Assembly (NCBI GenBank): GCA_018669845.1
Contig: JABHSO010000220.1
Location: 34,460 to 98,459, forward strand
Length of the DNA: 64,000 bases
From: Gammaproteobacteria bacterium
GTDB lineage: Bacteria; Pseudomonadota; Gammaproteobacteria; GCA-001735895
Direction of reading: 5' to 3'
Part shown: piece by piece, positions 19,936 through 27,952 of the stretch
Numbering within the stretch: the first letter of the stretch is position 1
Layout of the letters: each line of letters begins with the position of its first letter
Position numbers and translations under genes: made by a program
Notes under the pieces: model-generated
The model's database searches: none
Told to the model about the DNA's origin: nothing
Seen by the model: only the letters and a program-made list of their open reading frames with translations

Positions 19936-19976
19936 TTGAACGATCACTCTATAACTATATTTGAATGATTACTCAA
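19936..19976. promoter_or_regulatory. Paired operator-like repeats between peroxiredoxin and tetR genes
   Basis: TTGAACGATCACTC (19936-19949) and TTGAATGATTACTC (19961-19974) are near-identical, 25 bp apart, and each is an imperfect palindrome (TTGA..TCA-type arms). They lie in the divergent intergenic region, the usual place for an autoregulating TetR repressor. The second copy overlaps the alternative tetR ATG at 19965, which favours the later start at 19998. Confidence 0.6.
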
Positions 19977-19997
19977 AAATCTGTTAAAGTAAAGTCT

Positions 19998-20579
19998 ATG
20001 GCACGCCCAATTCAATTTAATCGCCCCTTAGCGCTGAAACAATCCATGTATTTGTTTTGGGAAAATGGCTATACCAATACTTCTTTGCAGCAACTTGGCG
20101 AGCGTATGGATATGCGCCCCGGTAGTCTTTATGCGGTGTTTAAAAATAAACGCCAACTATTTTTTGAAACACTGGAACTGTATTTCGAACGTAGTTCAAA
20201 TTTATTAAAAGATAGATTACAAAGCGGAAATACCGCCATGCAGAGTATTCACATTTTTTTCGAATCGTTAATCGACGATCTTGTCGATGAGAAGACTATG
20301 AAAGGTTGTTTGATGATCAACACAGCCACTGAACTTGCTGATCAGGATGATGAGATCAAACATAAACTGGACATTATGTTTAAAAGCCATGAGCGACAGT
20401 TTTTTAAAGTATTAAGCCAGGCTCAAAAAGAAGGCGATCTAGCTAAAAACAAAGATCCGAAAACACTAGCCATGTTTCTTTTGATGGGTGTCAGAGGCCT
20501 AAAGGTTTATAGCCAGACAGATAATTCCCGAAATAAATTACAGACACTAGTCAATACACTTTTATCAACACTCAGGTAA
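19998..20579 (+). CDS. TetR/AcrR-family transcriptional regulator
   Basis: The helix-turn-helix is at the N-terminus (LALKQSMYLFWENGYTNTSL, QQLGERMDMRPGSLYAVFKN). It is followed by a helical ligand domain with a KGCLMINTATEL segment containing one Cys. The open frame begins at ATG 19965, but MARPIQFNR at 19998 is the usual start of this subfamily and leaves an operator copy outside the gene; the product is then 193 residues. It probably represses itself and the divergent peroxiredoxin gene. The KGC motif is common in TetR proteins sensing electrophiles, but the ligand is unknown. Confidence 0.85.
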   Translation: MARPIQFNRPLALKQSMYLFWENGYTNTSLQQLGERMDMRPGSLYAVFKNKRQLFFETLELYFERSSNLLKDRLQSGNTAMQSIHIFFESLIDDLVDEKTMKGCLMINTATELADQDDEIKHKLDIMFKSHERQFFKVLSQAQKEGDLAKNKDPKTLAMFLLMGVRGLKVYSQTDNSRNKLQTLVNTLLSTLR

Positions 20580-20728
20580 TTATATTGTCTTCACCACGCT
20601 CACAGGGATAGATTCCATTAAGTAGAATTCATCCACTACGCATTGCTAGATATTTATTCGCAGCAAGCTGCGGGGAATAGCACCCCAAGAGATTTAAAGC
20701 AGACACCAGGCTGCAATTAATTCTCTTT

Positions 20729-20752
20729 GAGCGACCAATAGGTGCTCTTTTT
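20729..20752 (+). terminator. Rho-independent terminator after tetR
   Basis: GAGC-(G)-ACC, loop AATA, GGT-GCTC, then TTTTT: a seven-pair stem with one bulged G and a U-tract, 150 bp beyond the tetR stop and just before the convergent NifX-like gene end. Confidence 0.6.
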
Positions 20753-20769
20753 CCAGCTATGCTATTTCA

Positions 20770-21123
20770 CTAGTGTTTATGATTGTGCTCGTGTGGTTCA
20801 GCTGCTGGTAATGCCTTTCCAGAAGCATAGGTTTTAACTGCAGTAACAGGGTCACTTTCACTGGTTGCAATAACTTTGATACCTCGCATGGACATCTTAC
20901 GGATAAAGCCATCTCCGCAACCACCTGTTATCAGAACATCAAAAGCATCTATCGGATGGGAACCACCTTTAAACTCATGCATAGACATTTCTTTAGGTAA
21001 ATCGAGACGGTCAGTTTCTACCCACTCTCCTACACTCGGACTGGTGTAAACAAGGAAACGACGCGACTTCCCTGCATGGCCGGTGATGGTTCTAAAATTT
21101 TGACTGGTTACAGCAATATTCAT
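20770..21123 (-). CDS. NifB/NifX-family (dinitrogenase iron-molybdenum cofactor type) protein with His tail
   Basis: The 117-residue protein has the NifX/NifB C-terminal fold: MNIAVTSQNFRTITGHAG, an FDVLITGGCGDGFIRKMSMRGI loop and a VKTYASGKAL helix. It ends in a His-rich tail (HEHNHKH). Such small proteins bind iron-sulfur or iron-molybdenum clusters; no nitrogenase genes are near, so a role in Fe-S or metal handling is more likely. It is the last gene of a minus-strand set after the 133-residue protein and a TDT channel, downstream of an Fnr-like dyad. Confidence 0.8.
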   Translation of the reverse strand: MNIAVTSQNFRTITGHAGKSRRFLVYTSPSVGEWVETDRLDLPKEMSMHEFKGGSHPIDAFDVLITGGCGDGFIRKMSMRGIKVIATSESDPVTAVKTYASGKALPAAEPHEHNHKH

Positions 21124-21152
21124 GTTTAACTCCTATCTGTATTGAATTTCAA

Positions 21153-21554
21153 TCATGCTGTTGCCTGAATAACAACACCTTTAACCCAGGCTTCCATTGT
21201 ATCATTGGCTAACGCCATAGGTGCTTCCATAAAAGATATAGTAAAACCTGTTTCGGTTTCAGCTATGCCAATAGAACGTGGGCGTACTGCCAACATTTCA
21301 GCTTTAGGTAATTTAGTACCAAAACAGAAAACAACATTGCGGGCATCAATAATATCTTCAGCCATCTCACCACCTTCTAGACCTTTAGTATGGCTGTAAT
21401 GATCGAATTCACCAATGAAACGAGTGATTTTGTGCTCATCAATCAACTGTTTAAAGTAATCCACGAGTTCCTGAGATGAGTTAAAAGTCGTTTCAGTTTT
21501 ATCAATCTCCAGCTTAAACATAGGAAATTTTTCCTGTAATAGAACTTGTTTCAT
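21153..21554 (-). CDS. Conserved hypothetical protein (possibly DUF6858)
   Basis: The 133-residue soluble protein has no signal peptide or membrane helix. Features are a FPMFKLEI opening, ITRFIGEFDHYSHT, DIIDARNVVFCFGTKLP, VRPRSIGIAE and a C-terminal EAPMALANDTMEAWVKGVV. I believe this pattern matches the family named DUF6858, but could not check. It sits between a TDT-family channel gene and a NifX-like gene with short gaps (about 30 bp each), so it probably works with them. Function unknown. Confidence 0.75.
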   Translation of the reverse strand: MKQVLLQEKFPMFKLEIDKTETTFNSSQELVDYFKQLIDEHKITRFIGEFDHYSHTKGLEGGEMAEDIIDARNVVFCFGTKLPKAEMLAVRPRSIGIAETETGFTISFMEAPMALANDTMEAWVKGVVIQATA

Positions 21555-21585
21555 TTATTTCTCCAAAAAATTATTCAATTTGAAA

Positions 21586-22542
21586 TTAATCTGCCACACA
21601 AATTTTTCCTTTCTGTGCTGCTTTAAATGTTTTAAACAGTAACAGTACAACCAGTGCACTTAGTGAAAATAGAAGTCCCAGACCAATATTCCCATAAAAT
21701 TCCTTACCAGTGATCAAGCCCATAACCATACTTGCAATACTCATTGCAGCTAGAGGAAATGAATAAGCCCACCAGGACATAAAAAATGGTAACCGAGCAA
21801 AACGGGGTAGCTGACTGAGTAATAAAATAGTCAAAAATAATGCGAAATTAAATAATACCTGTGCAAACGCATCCAGTCCTCCAGTCAGTTTTACATAAGC
21901 CATAAAGCCAACAGCAGGAGGTGCTATTAAAATAAACAGGGTTGGCAATAGCTTTTCAGGTAGAGGGGTGTGAAAAATAATGCGGTTGAATACGATAATC
22001 ATCAGAATCAACCAGAACATCATGCCGATACTGAAGAAAAACCAGGAAAGTTCGATATAACCCAAAGGCACACCAGCCAGAGGTACAATCACATTACCTA
22101 CTGCTGGAATAAACCAGGCTGGATTCATATGATGTATTTCAAATTTTTCATGATGCAGCCAGGAATTCATGACCATCATGGAAATAACCATATGCAAAAT
22201 GGTTCCTGTAGCCCATAGAACCAGACTTACCTGCACAGAAATAGACATAAAAGCCACGGCAAATAATAACAAGCTGATTGAAATTGCCGGTATAAAATTC
22301 ATTTTTATCGGATTAGCCCATTCCTTCAGGATGGCTTCACGAAAATTCAAACCTTTATAGATATACATAACTGCAAGCAATATGAATACTAAAATGGATT
22401 GCACCAGTAAAGTAGAAAAAATAATGCTACTGAACTGATATATTTCACTCGCTTTTTCCCAGGCTAAGGTCAATCCTGCCAGACCCATAACCATGGCAAA
22501 AAATGAAATCGGCATATGTTCTAACCGGTTTGGTATTTGCAT
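21586..22542 (-). CDS. SLAC1/TDT-family anion channel or exporter (TehA-like)
   Basis: The 318-residue protein has ten membrane helices by hydrophobicity. It opens with the family hallmark MPISFFAMVMGLAGLTLAW, and GNVIVPLAGVPLGYIELSWFFFSIGMMFW lies in the middle. TDT members transport sulfite, dicarboxylates, tellurite or nitrate/chloride. It is the first gene of a minus-strand operon with the 133-residue protein and a NifX-like protein, divergent from a Crp/Fnr regulator. Redox- or sulfur-oxyanion-responsive anion export is a reasonable inference, not shown. Confidence 0.85.
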   Translation of the reverse strand: MQIPNRLEHMPISFFAMVMGLAGLTLAWEKASEIYQFSSIIFSTLLVQSILVFILLAVMYIYKGLNFREAILKEWANPIKMNFIPAISISLLLFAVAFMSISVQVSLVLWATGTILHMVISMMVMNSWLHHEKFEIHHMNPAWFIPAVGNVIVPLAGVPLGYIELSWFFFSIGMMFWLILMIIVFNRIIFHTPLPEKLLPTLFILIAPPAVGFMAYVKLTGGLDAFAQVLFNFALFLTILLLSQLPRFARLPFFMSWWAYSFPLAAMSIASMVMGLITGKEFYGNIGLGLLFSLSALVVLLLFKTFKAAQKGKICVAD

Positions 22543-22595
22543 GTTTTACTCCAAAGTTAATGTATTGAGAAAGTCTAAACAGACTGATGTAAACT

Positions 22596-22617
22596 GGCAT
22601 TGAAAAATTTCAATGCC
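22596..22617. promoter_or_regulatory. 22-bp near-perfect palindrome with Crp/Fnr-type core
   Basis: GGCATTGAAAA-ATTTCAATGCC pairs at ten of eleven positions. The inner 14 bp, TTGAAAAATTTCAA, resembles the Fnr consensus TTGAT-N4-ATCAA with two symmetrical changes. It lies 24 bp before the Crp/Fnr-family gene and about 54 bp before the divergent TDT gene, so it can control both. Confidence 0.75.
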
Positions 22618-22640
22618 GTAGAAAAAATTTTGGGTAATCA

Positions 22641-23342
22641 GTGAAAACGATACAAATTGAAAATGCATGGCGTGGTGCCAAGCGCTGTAAAAATTGTGCT
22701 ATCCGCCACCTGGTATTATTTGCCGACCTGGATCAGTTAGATTTTGATCGAATTCACCACCCCATCGATGACATAGAATATGAACCCGGTAGCCGTCTTT
22801 ATATGCAGGGTGATGAAATGCCGTTTGTGTATACGGTTAGATCAGGTTTGATAAAACTGGTGCAGCGACGTCCAAACGGCGATAGAAGAATTGTACGCCT
22901 GCTCAGTCAGGGAGACCTTGTGGGTTTGGAAAGCCTGAATGGACAGGTTGCAGATCATGAAGCTATCACCATGGATCATGTGAAGGTATGCAGGATTCCC
23001 CGCTCGGTTATAAATTCACTGCAACGCGATACACCAAACTTACATAATGCTCTTATCCAACGCTGGCAAAAAGCGCTAAGTGGTGCAGATGACTGGATTA
23101 CTCGACTATCCACTGGCAATGCCAAAGAACGTGTCGCCCGACTTCTGTTATTACTTGACGAGAACTCTACTGATGACTGTTTTTTTCTGCCAACCCGCGA
23201 AGATATGGGTGCTATGTTAGGCATCACGACCGAAAGTGCCAGCAAAGCCACTGCCGAATTTCGAAGAAAAGACTGGCTAAAGCCTTTAAGTCAAAACAGA
23301 GCCTGGATCGATACAGCAGAACTGCTTCAGCAGTTTGATTAG
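22641..23342 (+). CDS. Crp/Fnr-family regulator with incomplete Fnr cysteine set
   Basis: The 233-residue protein has an N-terminal CKNC pair (Cys16, Cys19), a cyclic-nucleotide-type beta barrel (about 40-125, GSRLYMQGDEM) and a dimer helix. The C-terminal winged helix reads TREDMGAMLGITTESASKATAEF. Fnr holds its 4Fe-4S cluster with C-x2-C-x5-C plus a distant Cys. Here the third position is Val25, although a distant Cys is present in VKVCRIP. It may bind a different cluster, zinc or heme, or sense by Cys oxidation. The start is GTG at 22641. It is divergent from the TDT-NifX operon across a shared palindrome. Confidence 0.88.
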   Translation: MKTIQIENAWRGAKRCKNCAIRHLVLFADLDQLDFDRIHHPIDDIEYEPGSRLYMQGDEMPFVYTVRSGLIKLVQRRPNGDRRIVRLLSQGDLVGLESLNGQVADHEAITMDHVKVCRIPRSVINSLQRDTPNLHNALIQRWQKALSGADDWITRLSTGNAKERVARLLLLLDENSTDDCFFLPTREDMGAMLGITTESASKATAEFRRKDWLKPLSQNRAWIDTAELLQQFD

Positions 23343-23403
23343 TTATTTTATTATCCTTCAATCAGTACCGATTGTTTTTGCTTACAACTATGTGAATAAA
23401 TAA

Positions 23404-24201
23404 ATGAAAGATTTAGCCGATTTTCCTATCTCAGATTTAAAATCCATCAAAGTAGTATTTACCGATATCGATGACACTCTAACAACAGATGGACGTTTAA
23501 CTGCCGATGCCTACTCCGCAATGGAAGCTTTAAGACAACACAATATAAAGGTAGTCCCAATAACTGGCAGGCCAGCAGGATGGTGTGATCAAATCGCACG
23601 CATGTGGCCCGTTGATGGCGTTGTCGGTGAGAATGGTGCTTTCTATTTTTATTACGACGAGAAAGCAAAACGTATGATTAGATACTATGTCGATTCAGTG
23701 AGTGTTCGTGAATCTAACCGCCAAAGACTAAAATCCCTGGGTGAAAAGATACTAGAAACAGTTAAAGGTTGTGCTATTTCTGCAGACCAGTTATACCGCG
23801 AAGCAGATCTGGCAATAGATTTTTGCGAGGATGTTCCTCCACTGAGTCAAGCCGATGTAAGTAGAATTGTTGATTTATTTGAACAGCAAGGCGCTAGTGC
23901 TAAAATCAGCTCAATTCATGTCAACGGATGGTTTGGTAGGTACGATAAGTTATCCATGACACGTATTTTCGCTCAAGACTGTCTGGGTATAAACCTGGAA
24001 ACTGATAAAGCCATTTGCATATTTGCAGGAGACTCACCAAATGATGTACCCATGTTTGAGTTCTTTCCACATTCTGTAGGCGTTGCAAATATCAAAAATT
24101 TTATTGAACAGCTATCGACAAAACCTGCTTATATTACTCAGGGTAAAGGGGGTGCTGGTTTTGCTGAACTGGCGGTAAAATTAATTGAAGCCCGGAAGTA
24201 A
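23404..24201 (+). CDS. HAD-IIB (Cof-type) phosphatase
   Basis: The 265-residue protein has nucleophile Asp21 and acid Asp23 in VFTDIDDTLTTDG, motif II Thr in VVPITGRPAGWC, an IIB-type cap (about 85-190), a catalytic Lys near YDKLSM and motif IV GDSPNDVPMFEFF. This is a cytoplasmic phosphatase acting on a sugar phosphate or similar compound. The substrate is unknown; MPGP/SPP-like members share this layout. It stands alone, 61 bp after the Fnr-like gene. Confidence 0.88.
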   Translation: MKDLADFPISDLKSIKVVFTDIDDTLTTDGRLTADAYSAMEALRQHNIKVVPITGRPAGWCDQIARMWPVDGVVGENGAFYFYYDEKAKRMIRYYVDSVSVRESNRQRLKSLGEKILETVKGCAISADQLYREADLAIDFCEDVPPLSQADVSRIVDLFEQQGASAKISSIHVNGWFGRYDKLSMTRIFAQDCLGINLETDKAICIFAGDSPNDVPMFEFFPHSVGVANIKNFIEQLSTKPAYITQGKGGAGFAELAVKLIEARK

Positions 24202-24523
24202 GTAACTATCTTTTAAGCTATATATATTTGGAAAACAGGCTATGTCTAACCGGTTCAACTGACTCTTTTTAAAATGATAAGAACCACCTATTCTCCTTAA
24301 ATTTATTGGCCGCAAAATAGGTATTCCAGTCATTAGTAACTCATGATTACATGACTAACTTGTACTATAACCAGTCAATTAAAAATGACTTTCTTTATCT
24401 CTGTCATATGGACATATCGGTTGTTTCAGTCAAAAGGCTCATATCTCTGGAAACGACCCATCAGAGTCATTCCTGACAGGTTGTAGGGAACGGCAGGTCA
24501 GTCAAATAAGCAGTCATTTACAC
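24202..24523. other. Non-coding gap, nothing assigned
   Basis: AT-rich intergenic stretch between the HAD-IIB gene and the PEP-CTERM terminator. I see only weak short inverted repeats (AGTCAT/ATGACT near 24328-24358, and GTCATTCCTGAC near 24465), and no open frame, promoter pair or RNA gene I could defend. Confidence 0.4.
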
Positions 24524-24551
24524 AAAAAAAGCCACCTCAAAGGAGATGACT
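24524..24551 (-). terminator. Rho-independent terminator of the PEP-CTERM gene
   Basis: Read on the minus strand: AGTCATCTC, loop CTTT, GAGGTGGCT, then seven T. All nine stem positions pair (two as G-T). It lies 25 bp past the stop codon at 24577. Confidence 0.8.
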
Positions 24552-24576
24552 CTTATGAAACTATTTGTGTTAACTA

Positions 24577-25176
24577 TTAAGCTTTAAGTCTACGAGCAAA
24601 CCCAAGACCAAAGAGCCCTGCTACAAATAGAGCGATGATTGAGGGTTCTGGAACAGTAGTAGTGTTACCACCATCACCACCATCACCATCATCACCACCA
24701 CCACCATCATTATCACCCGGAACTAAACTACCCTGGTTTGCTTCAATGAATATATTATACCATGATCCTCCTAAAATCGGGTTTAACCATTCAACAGTTA
24801 ACTGGTGATCACTACTAGTAGTATCGAAACTAAATTCACCAAGCGTACCAAGTCCTGTATTACCTAATAAAATACCGTCCCAATAGAGGTTATAGTCATC
24901 AGCATGGCAGCAGTAATCTTGAACTGAAACACTAGTATTTACATAATAATTAGCATCAAATGCTGTTAGGTCAAAATTCCAAATATCATCACCTGACCCA
25001 TCGTCATAAGGGGCAGCATAAACCCAAGCATGCCTAAGAGAATCACTCGTTGCACTAGTTGAGTAAGTATTTGATCCTGAGCTCAGGACCACTTCTTGTA
25101 TTAGCTCTGCATTCACACCGTTTGATAAAAGTAAAAGTGAGACTGAAGCAATAAACCTTAATATTAAAATCCGCAT
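24577..25176 (-). CDS. PEP-CTERM sorted extracellular protein
   Basis: The 199-residue protein has a signal peptide (about 1-23, ending NGVNA). A beta-rich domain of about 125 residues includes YCCH, an adjacent Cys pair. A low-complexity Asp/Gly linker (about 154-170) is followed by a classical PEP-CTERM tail: VPEPS (175-179), a membrane helix and RRLKA. Such proteins are cut and released or anchored by an exosortase, usually with exopolysaccharide; no exosortase is in this window. GAGG precedes the ATG. The core domain is unrecognised; it could be a surface or biofilm matrix protein. Confidence 0.9.
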   Translation of the reverse strand: MRILILRFIASVSLLLLSNGVNAELIQEVVLSSGSNTYSTSATSDSLRHAWVYAAPYDDGSGDDIWNFDLTAFDANYYVNTSVSVQDYCCHADDYNLYWDGILLGNTGLGTLGEFSFDTTSSDHQLTVEWLNPILGGSWYNIFIEANQGSLVPGDNDGGGGDDGDGGDGGNTTTVPEPSIIALFVAGLFGLGFARRLKA

Positions 25177-25769
25177 TTTTAATCCTCATACCCTATAATT
25201 TGATTAAGACATAATTTTATGCAAATATTGATCCATATAATTAATGATTCTATTAATCAGATACATAAATATAAATACAAAAATATCGATACTAGAAGTG
25301 TATAGTTTTTTTTACACATTACGAGGTATTTGTAACATTATATTTACAACTTTGTCTGGTAGATATTCATAAACAAACACCCAGAATACTAACCGCGCTC
25401 GTATCTAGAAACGGGTTTATTGATCTAGGTATATAGATAGGTAGCAGCCAACCTGTATGAAAAATGATCGACGCCCTGTTCGCAAAGCACAAGTTCAGAT
25501 ACCTACGTTCAATCAACGGGAACAACCGCTTTATCAACACTGCGGTTATAGATGTTATCACCCTGAACTGACCGGTTATGGCACATTGCACACATTCTCT
25601 GTTGTCAGGAAAATGGCAGGTAACGCTGAAATTTGTCACTCCTATAAATTGCAAGGAATAACCCCCAGAGGGTCGACAGCTGAGGTTAGTTTAGACAGAA
25701 AGGAGCGACCGATATTATCGATACCTGTCATTATTTGTTATAGGACAATTCTCTAGCAATGAATTCGTT
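25177..25769. other. Non-coding gap with probable repeat remnant
   Basis: The right part of this gap is less AT-rich than the left. Overlapping open frames on both strands (about 95-99 codons) have no ribosome site and unusual Cys/Arg/His-rich composition, so I do not call them genes. CGACCGATATTATCG near 25706 and GTTGTAG/GGCAGGT-type pieces suggest decayed dispersed repeat DNA. The left 120 bp is AT-rich and should hold the PEP-CTERM promoter. Confidence 0.4.
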
Positions 25770-26633
25770 TTACCACTTCAGGTAATCGATTAGAGCACGT
25801 GGTTGGCACTCCCATGTTTCCATCAATTTATCTAAAGCCTTTTGGTAGTTTGACTCTTGCTGGAACATTTCAACATGAATTCCCTGAGTAACAAACAAGC
25901 TGTCAATGCCCATGTTTGAAGCACCGGGCATATCCGTCTCAAAAGAGTCACCAATGGCCAGTATTCTTGAAGCAGCTGTATCGGGTAAAACACTGAGGCA
26001 CCTTTCATAGATCGGTCGGTGTGGCTTACCAAACTCGAATACCCTGCCCCCAAGTTCTCGATATCTAATAGCCAGTGCACCACCACAAAAATAAGGCACG
26101 CCTCCTCTTACCGCAATCCGGTCTGAGTTAGCACACACCATGGGCAGATTTCTACTGGCAGCATCGAGCAATAAGTTATCGTACTTTTCAACTCTGTCCT
26201 GCATATTTTCTACACCGGTAACCAGCATGAAGCTTGCCTGATCAAGAGATGATACTTCTTCAATATCAAGGCCATCGAGCAATGATCGGCTTCGCTCGTT
26301 TCCTATATACAAACACTGTCGTCCCCATTCAAGCTGATATTGCTCTGAACGATTAAACATAGCCTGCCAGGCTTCTTCACCAGAACTAAATAGAAAATCA
26401 AAGTGATCTGATGGAACACCCAGTTTGTCCATCTCCTGCACCAGTTTAGAACTTCGACGTGCAGCGTTGGACAGAATAATGACTGTTTTATTAGCATCTT
26501 TTAAAACCTTCAAACAGCTAATTGCATCATCAAAAACGTCTACTCCATCGTGCAGAACTCCCCAGGCATCCACCAGAAAAACATCATAGTCATTAGTTAA
26601 ATTGTTAACCCCATAAATACATGGTATGGTCAT
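25770..26633 (-). CDS. HAD-IIA hydrolase (TIGR01459 type)
   Basis: The 287-residue protein has nucleophile Asp22 in DVFLVDAWGVLHDG, motif II Ser in VIILSNAARRS, a IIA-type cap with VCANSDRIAVRGG, Lys in FGKPHRPIYERC and motif IV IGDSFETDMPGASNMGID. It is related to NagD-like phosphatases. The second acid of DxD is Trp24, as is normal for this subgroup. It is divergent from the phnDCEE operon (193 bp between), which hints at a phosphate-ester or phosphonate link, but nothing in the sequence proves it. Confidence 0.88.
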   Translation of the reverse strand: MTIPCIYGVNNLTNDYDVFLVDAWGVLHDGVDVFDDAISCLKVLKDANKTVIILSNAARRSSKLVQEMDKLGVPSDHFDFLFSSGEEAWQAMFNRSEQYQLEWGRQCLYIGNERSRSLLDGLDIEEVSSLDQASFMLVTGVENMQDRVEKYDNLLLDAASRNLPMVCANSDRIAVRGGVPYFCGGALAIRYRELGGRVFEFGKPHRPIYERCLSVLPDTAASRILAIGDSFETDMPGASNMGIDSLFVTQGIHVEMFQQESNYQKALDKLMETWECQPRALIDYLKW

Positions 26634-26826
26634 GATTTATTCACATCCCTAAGTGCAAAAAGTCGATTCTGTCATGCTGTAAAGCAGCTTGTAAAGCACA
26701 CTTCCAGTTAGAAAGTGAATACTAAATAAAATAAGTACAGGTCTAATAAGTATTAAACAGATATTTATTATTTCCCTAAAATAAAAAAGTGAATAATCAC
26801 ATTAAACAATCAGGAGAGTTAACATA

Positions 26827-27861
26827 ATGATACGTTTAACAACTACCCGAAAACGAGCCACGGTAAGCATGGCTGCAATTTTTGGGCTTGCTTTAACGAT
26901 GACGGGCTCAGCATCAGCTGCTACATGCAGCAACCGTGGTGACCTCGATAAACGTTATTGTGACGAAAATGGTGATCTTGTCGCTGATACACCATCCGAT
27001 AAATCTAAATGGTTAAACCCGAGTACACTTGTATTTTCCTACACGCCCGTCGAAGACCCTTCAGTTTATGAAAATGTATTCACCGAGTTTCTGACCTATA
27101 TGGAAAAGAAAACCGGTAAACGTGTTCGCTGGTACGGTGCAGATTCTTACGCATCTCAGGTTGAAGCTATGCGTTCCGGGCGATTACATATTGCTGGTAT
27201 ATCAACAGGCCCAACCGTTTTTGGTGTAAATCTGGCAGGGTATGTTCCTGTTGCAATCATGGGCAAAGATGATGGTCGCTTTGGTTATAAATTACAGCTA
27301 ATTACTCACAAAAGCACTGACATCACAAAGGTCTCGGATTTGAAGGGACGTAATGTGGCACATGTTACGCCTTCATCTAACTCTGGAAATCAGGCACCAC
27401 GAGCTTTATTCAAGTCGATGGGTGTTCAACCAGATAATGACTATAAGGTTAAGTACTCCGGTAAACATGATAACTCAATCATGGGTGTTGCCAATCAAGA
27501 CTATGAAGCCGCACCTGTTGCTTCCAGTGTGCTGGACAGAATGGTTGAAAAAGGTGTTGTTAATCGTGACGATCTACGGGTGATATGGGAATCAAAGCTA
27601 TTTCCTACAACATCCTACGGTTATGCACATAACCTTCATCCAGACTTACAGAAAAGTATCCGTGATGCTTTTCTGACATTTGACTGGAAAGGTACTGCTC
27701 TGGATAAAGAGTTTGGTAAAAAATCCGACCGTTTTATTCCAATCACTTTCAAAGAGCACTGGGTTGATATTCGCACTATTCAGAAGACCAATGGCACTGT
27801 CTACAGCGAAGAAAGCCTGAAAGGTCTGAAGATCAAAAAGAAGAAGAAAAAGAAGAAGTAA
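26827..27861 (+). CDS. phnD: Phosphonate/phosphite-type ABC transporter binding protein with poly-lysine tail
   Basis: Signal peptide (about 1-36, ending SASA), then a PhnD domain: VFSYTPVEDPSVY, YGADSYASQVEAMRSGRLHIAGISTGPTVFGV, DLKGRNVAHVTPSSNSGNQAPRAL and YEAAPVASSVLDRM. The serines and threonines of TPSSNSG are in the expected ligand loop. At 344 residues it is of family length, except that the last eight residues are all Lys, encoded by an AAG/AAA run. It is the first gene of phnD-phnC-phnE-phnE. A GC-rich hairpin follows before phnC, probably favouring extra PhnD production. Substrate could be phosphonate, phosphite or a phosphate ester. Confidence 0.9.
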   Translation: MIRLTTTRKRATVSMAAIFGLALTMTGSASAATCSNRGDLDKRYCDENGDLVADTPSDKSKWLNPSTLVFSYTPVEDPSVYENVFTEFLTYMEKKTGKRVRWYGADSYASQVEAMRSGRLHIAGISTGPTVFGVNLAGYVPVAIMGKDDGRFGYKLQLITHKSTDITKVSDLKGRNVAHVTPSSNSGNQAPRALFKSMGVQPDNDYKVKYSGKHDNSIMGVANQDYEAAPVASSVLDRMVEKGVVNRDDLRVIWESKLFPTTSYGYAHNLHPDLQKSIRDAFLTFDWKGTALDKEFGKKSDRFIPITFKEHWVDIRTIQKTNGTVYSEESLKGLKIKKKKKKKK

Positions 27862-27902
27862 GTAGTTCTTAGGTAGTAAACATAAAAGTTATATTGAGTA
27901 TC

Positions 27903-27925
27903 GTGGCCGCTTTTAACGCGGCCAC
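27903..27925 (+). terminator. Hairpin between phnD and phnC (processing or attenuation site)
   Basis: GTGGCCGC, loop TTTTAAC, GCGGCCAC: a perfect eight-pair stem followed by AGTTTT. It sits between the phnD stop and the phnC ribosome site (GGAG). The T-run is short, so partial termination or 3'-end protection of phnD mRNA fits better than full termination. Confidence 0.6.
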
Positions 27926-27952
27926 AGTTTTAAGGGCAGGAGAATTAAATTA

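Noticed and set aside
20770..21123. NifX-like gene as evidence of a nitrogen-fixation cluster
   Set aside because: No nifHDK, nifE, nifN or nifB gene in the window; this small family is widespread outside nitrogen fixation.
25457..25756. Plus-strand 99-codon and minus-strand 95-codon open frames in the 25.2-25.8 kb gap
   Set aside because: They overlap each other, lack ribosome sites, and have Cys/Arg/His-heavy composition unlike the window's real genes; probably chance frames in repeat DNA.
26669..26698. Possible Pho box before phnD (CTGTCAT then GTAAAGCA repeats)
   Set aside because: Only one half-site matches the PhoB consensus; the following repeats have 12-bp rather than 11-bp spacing.
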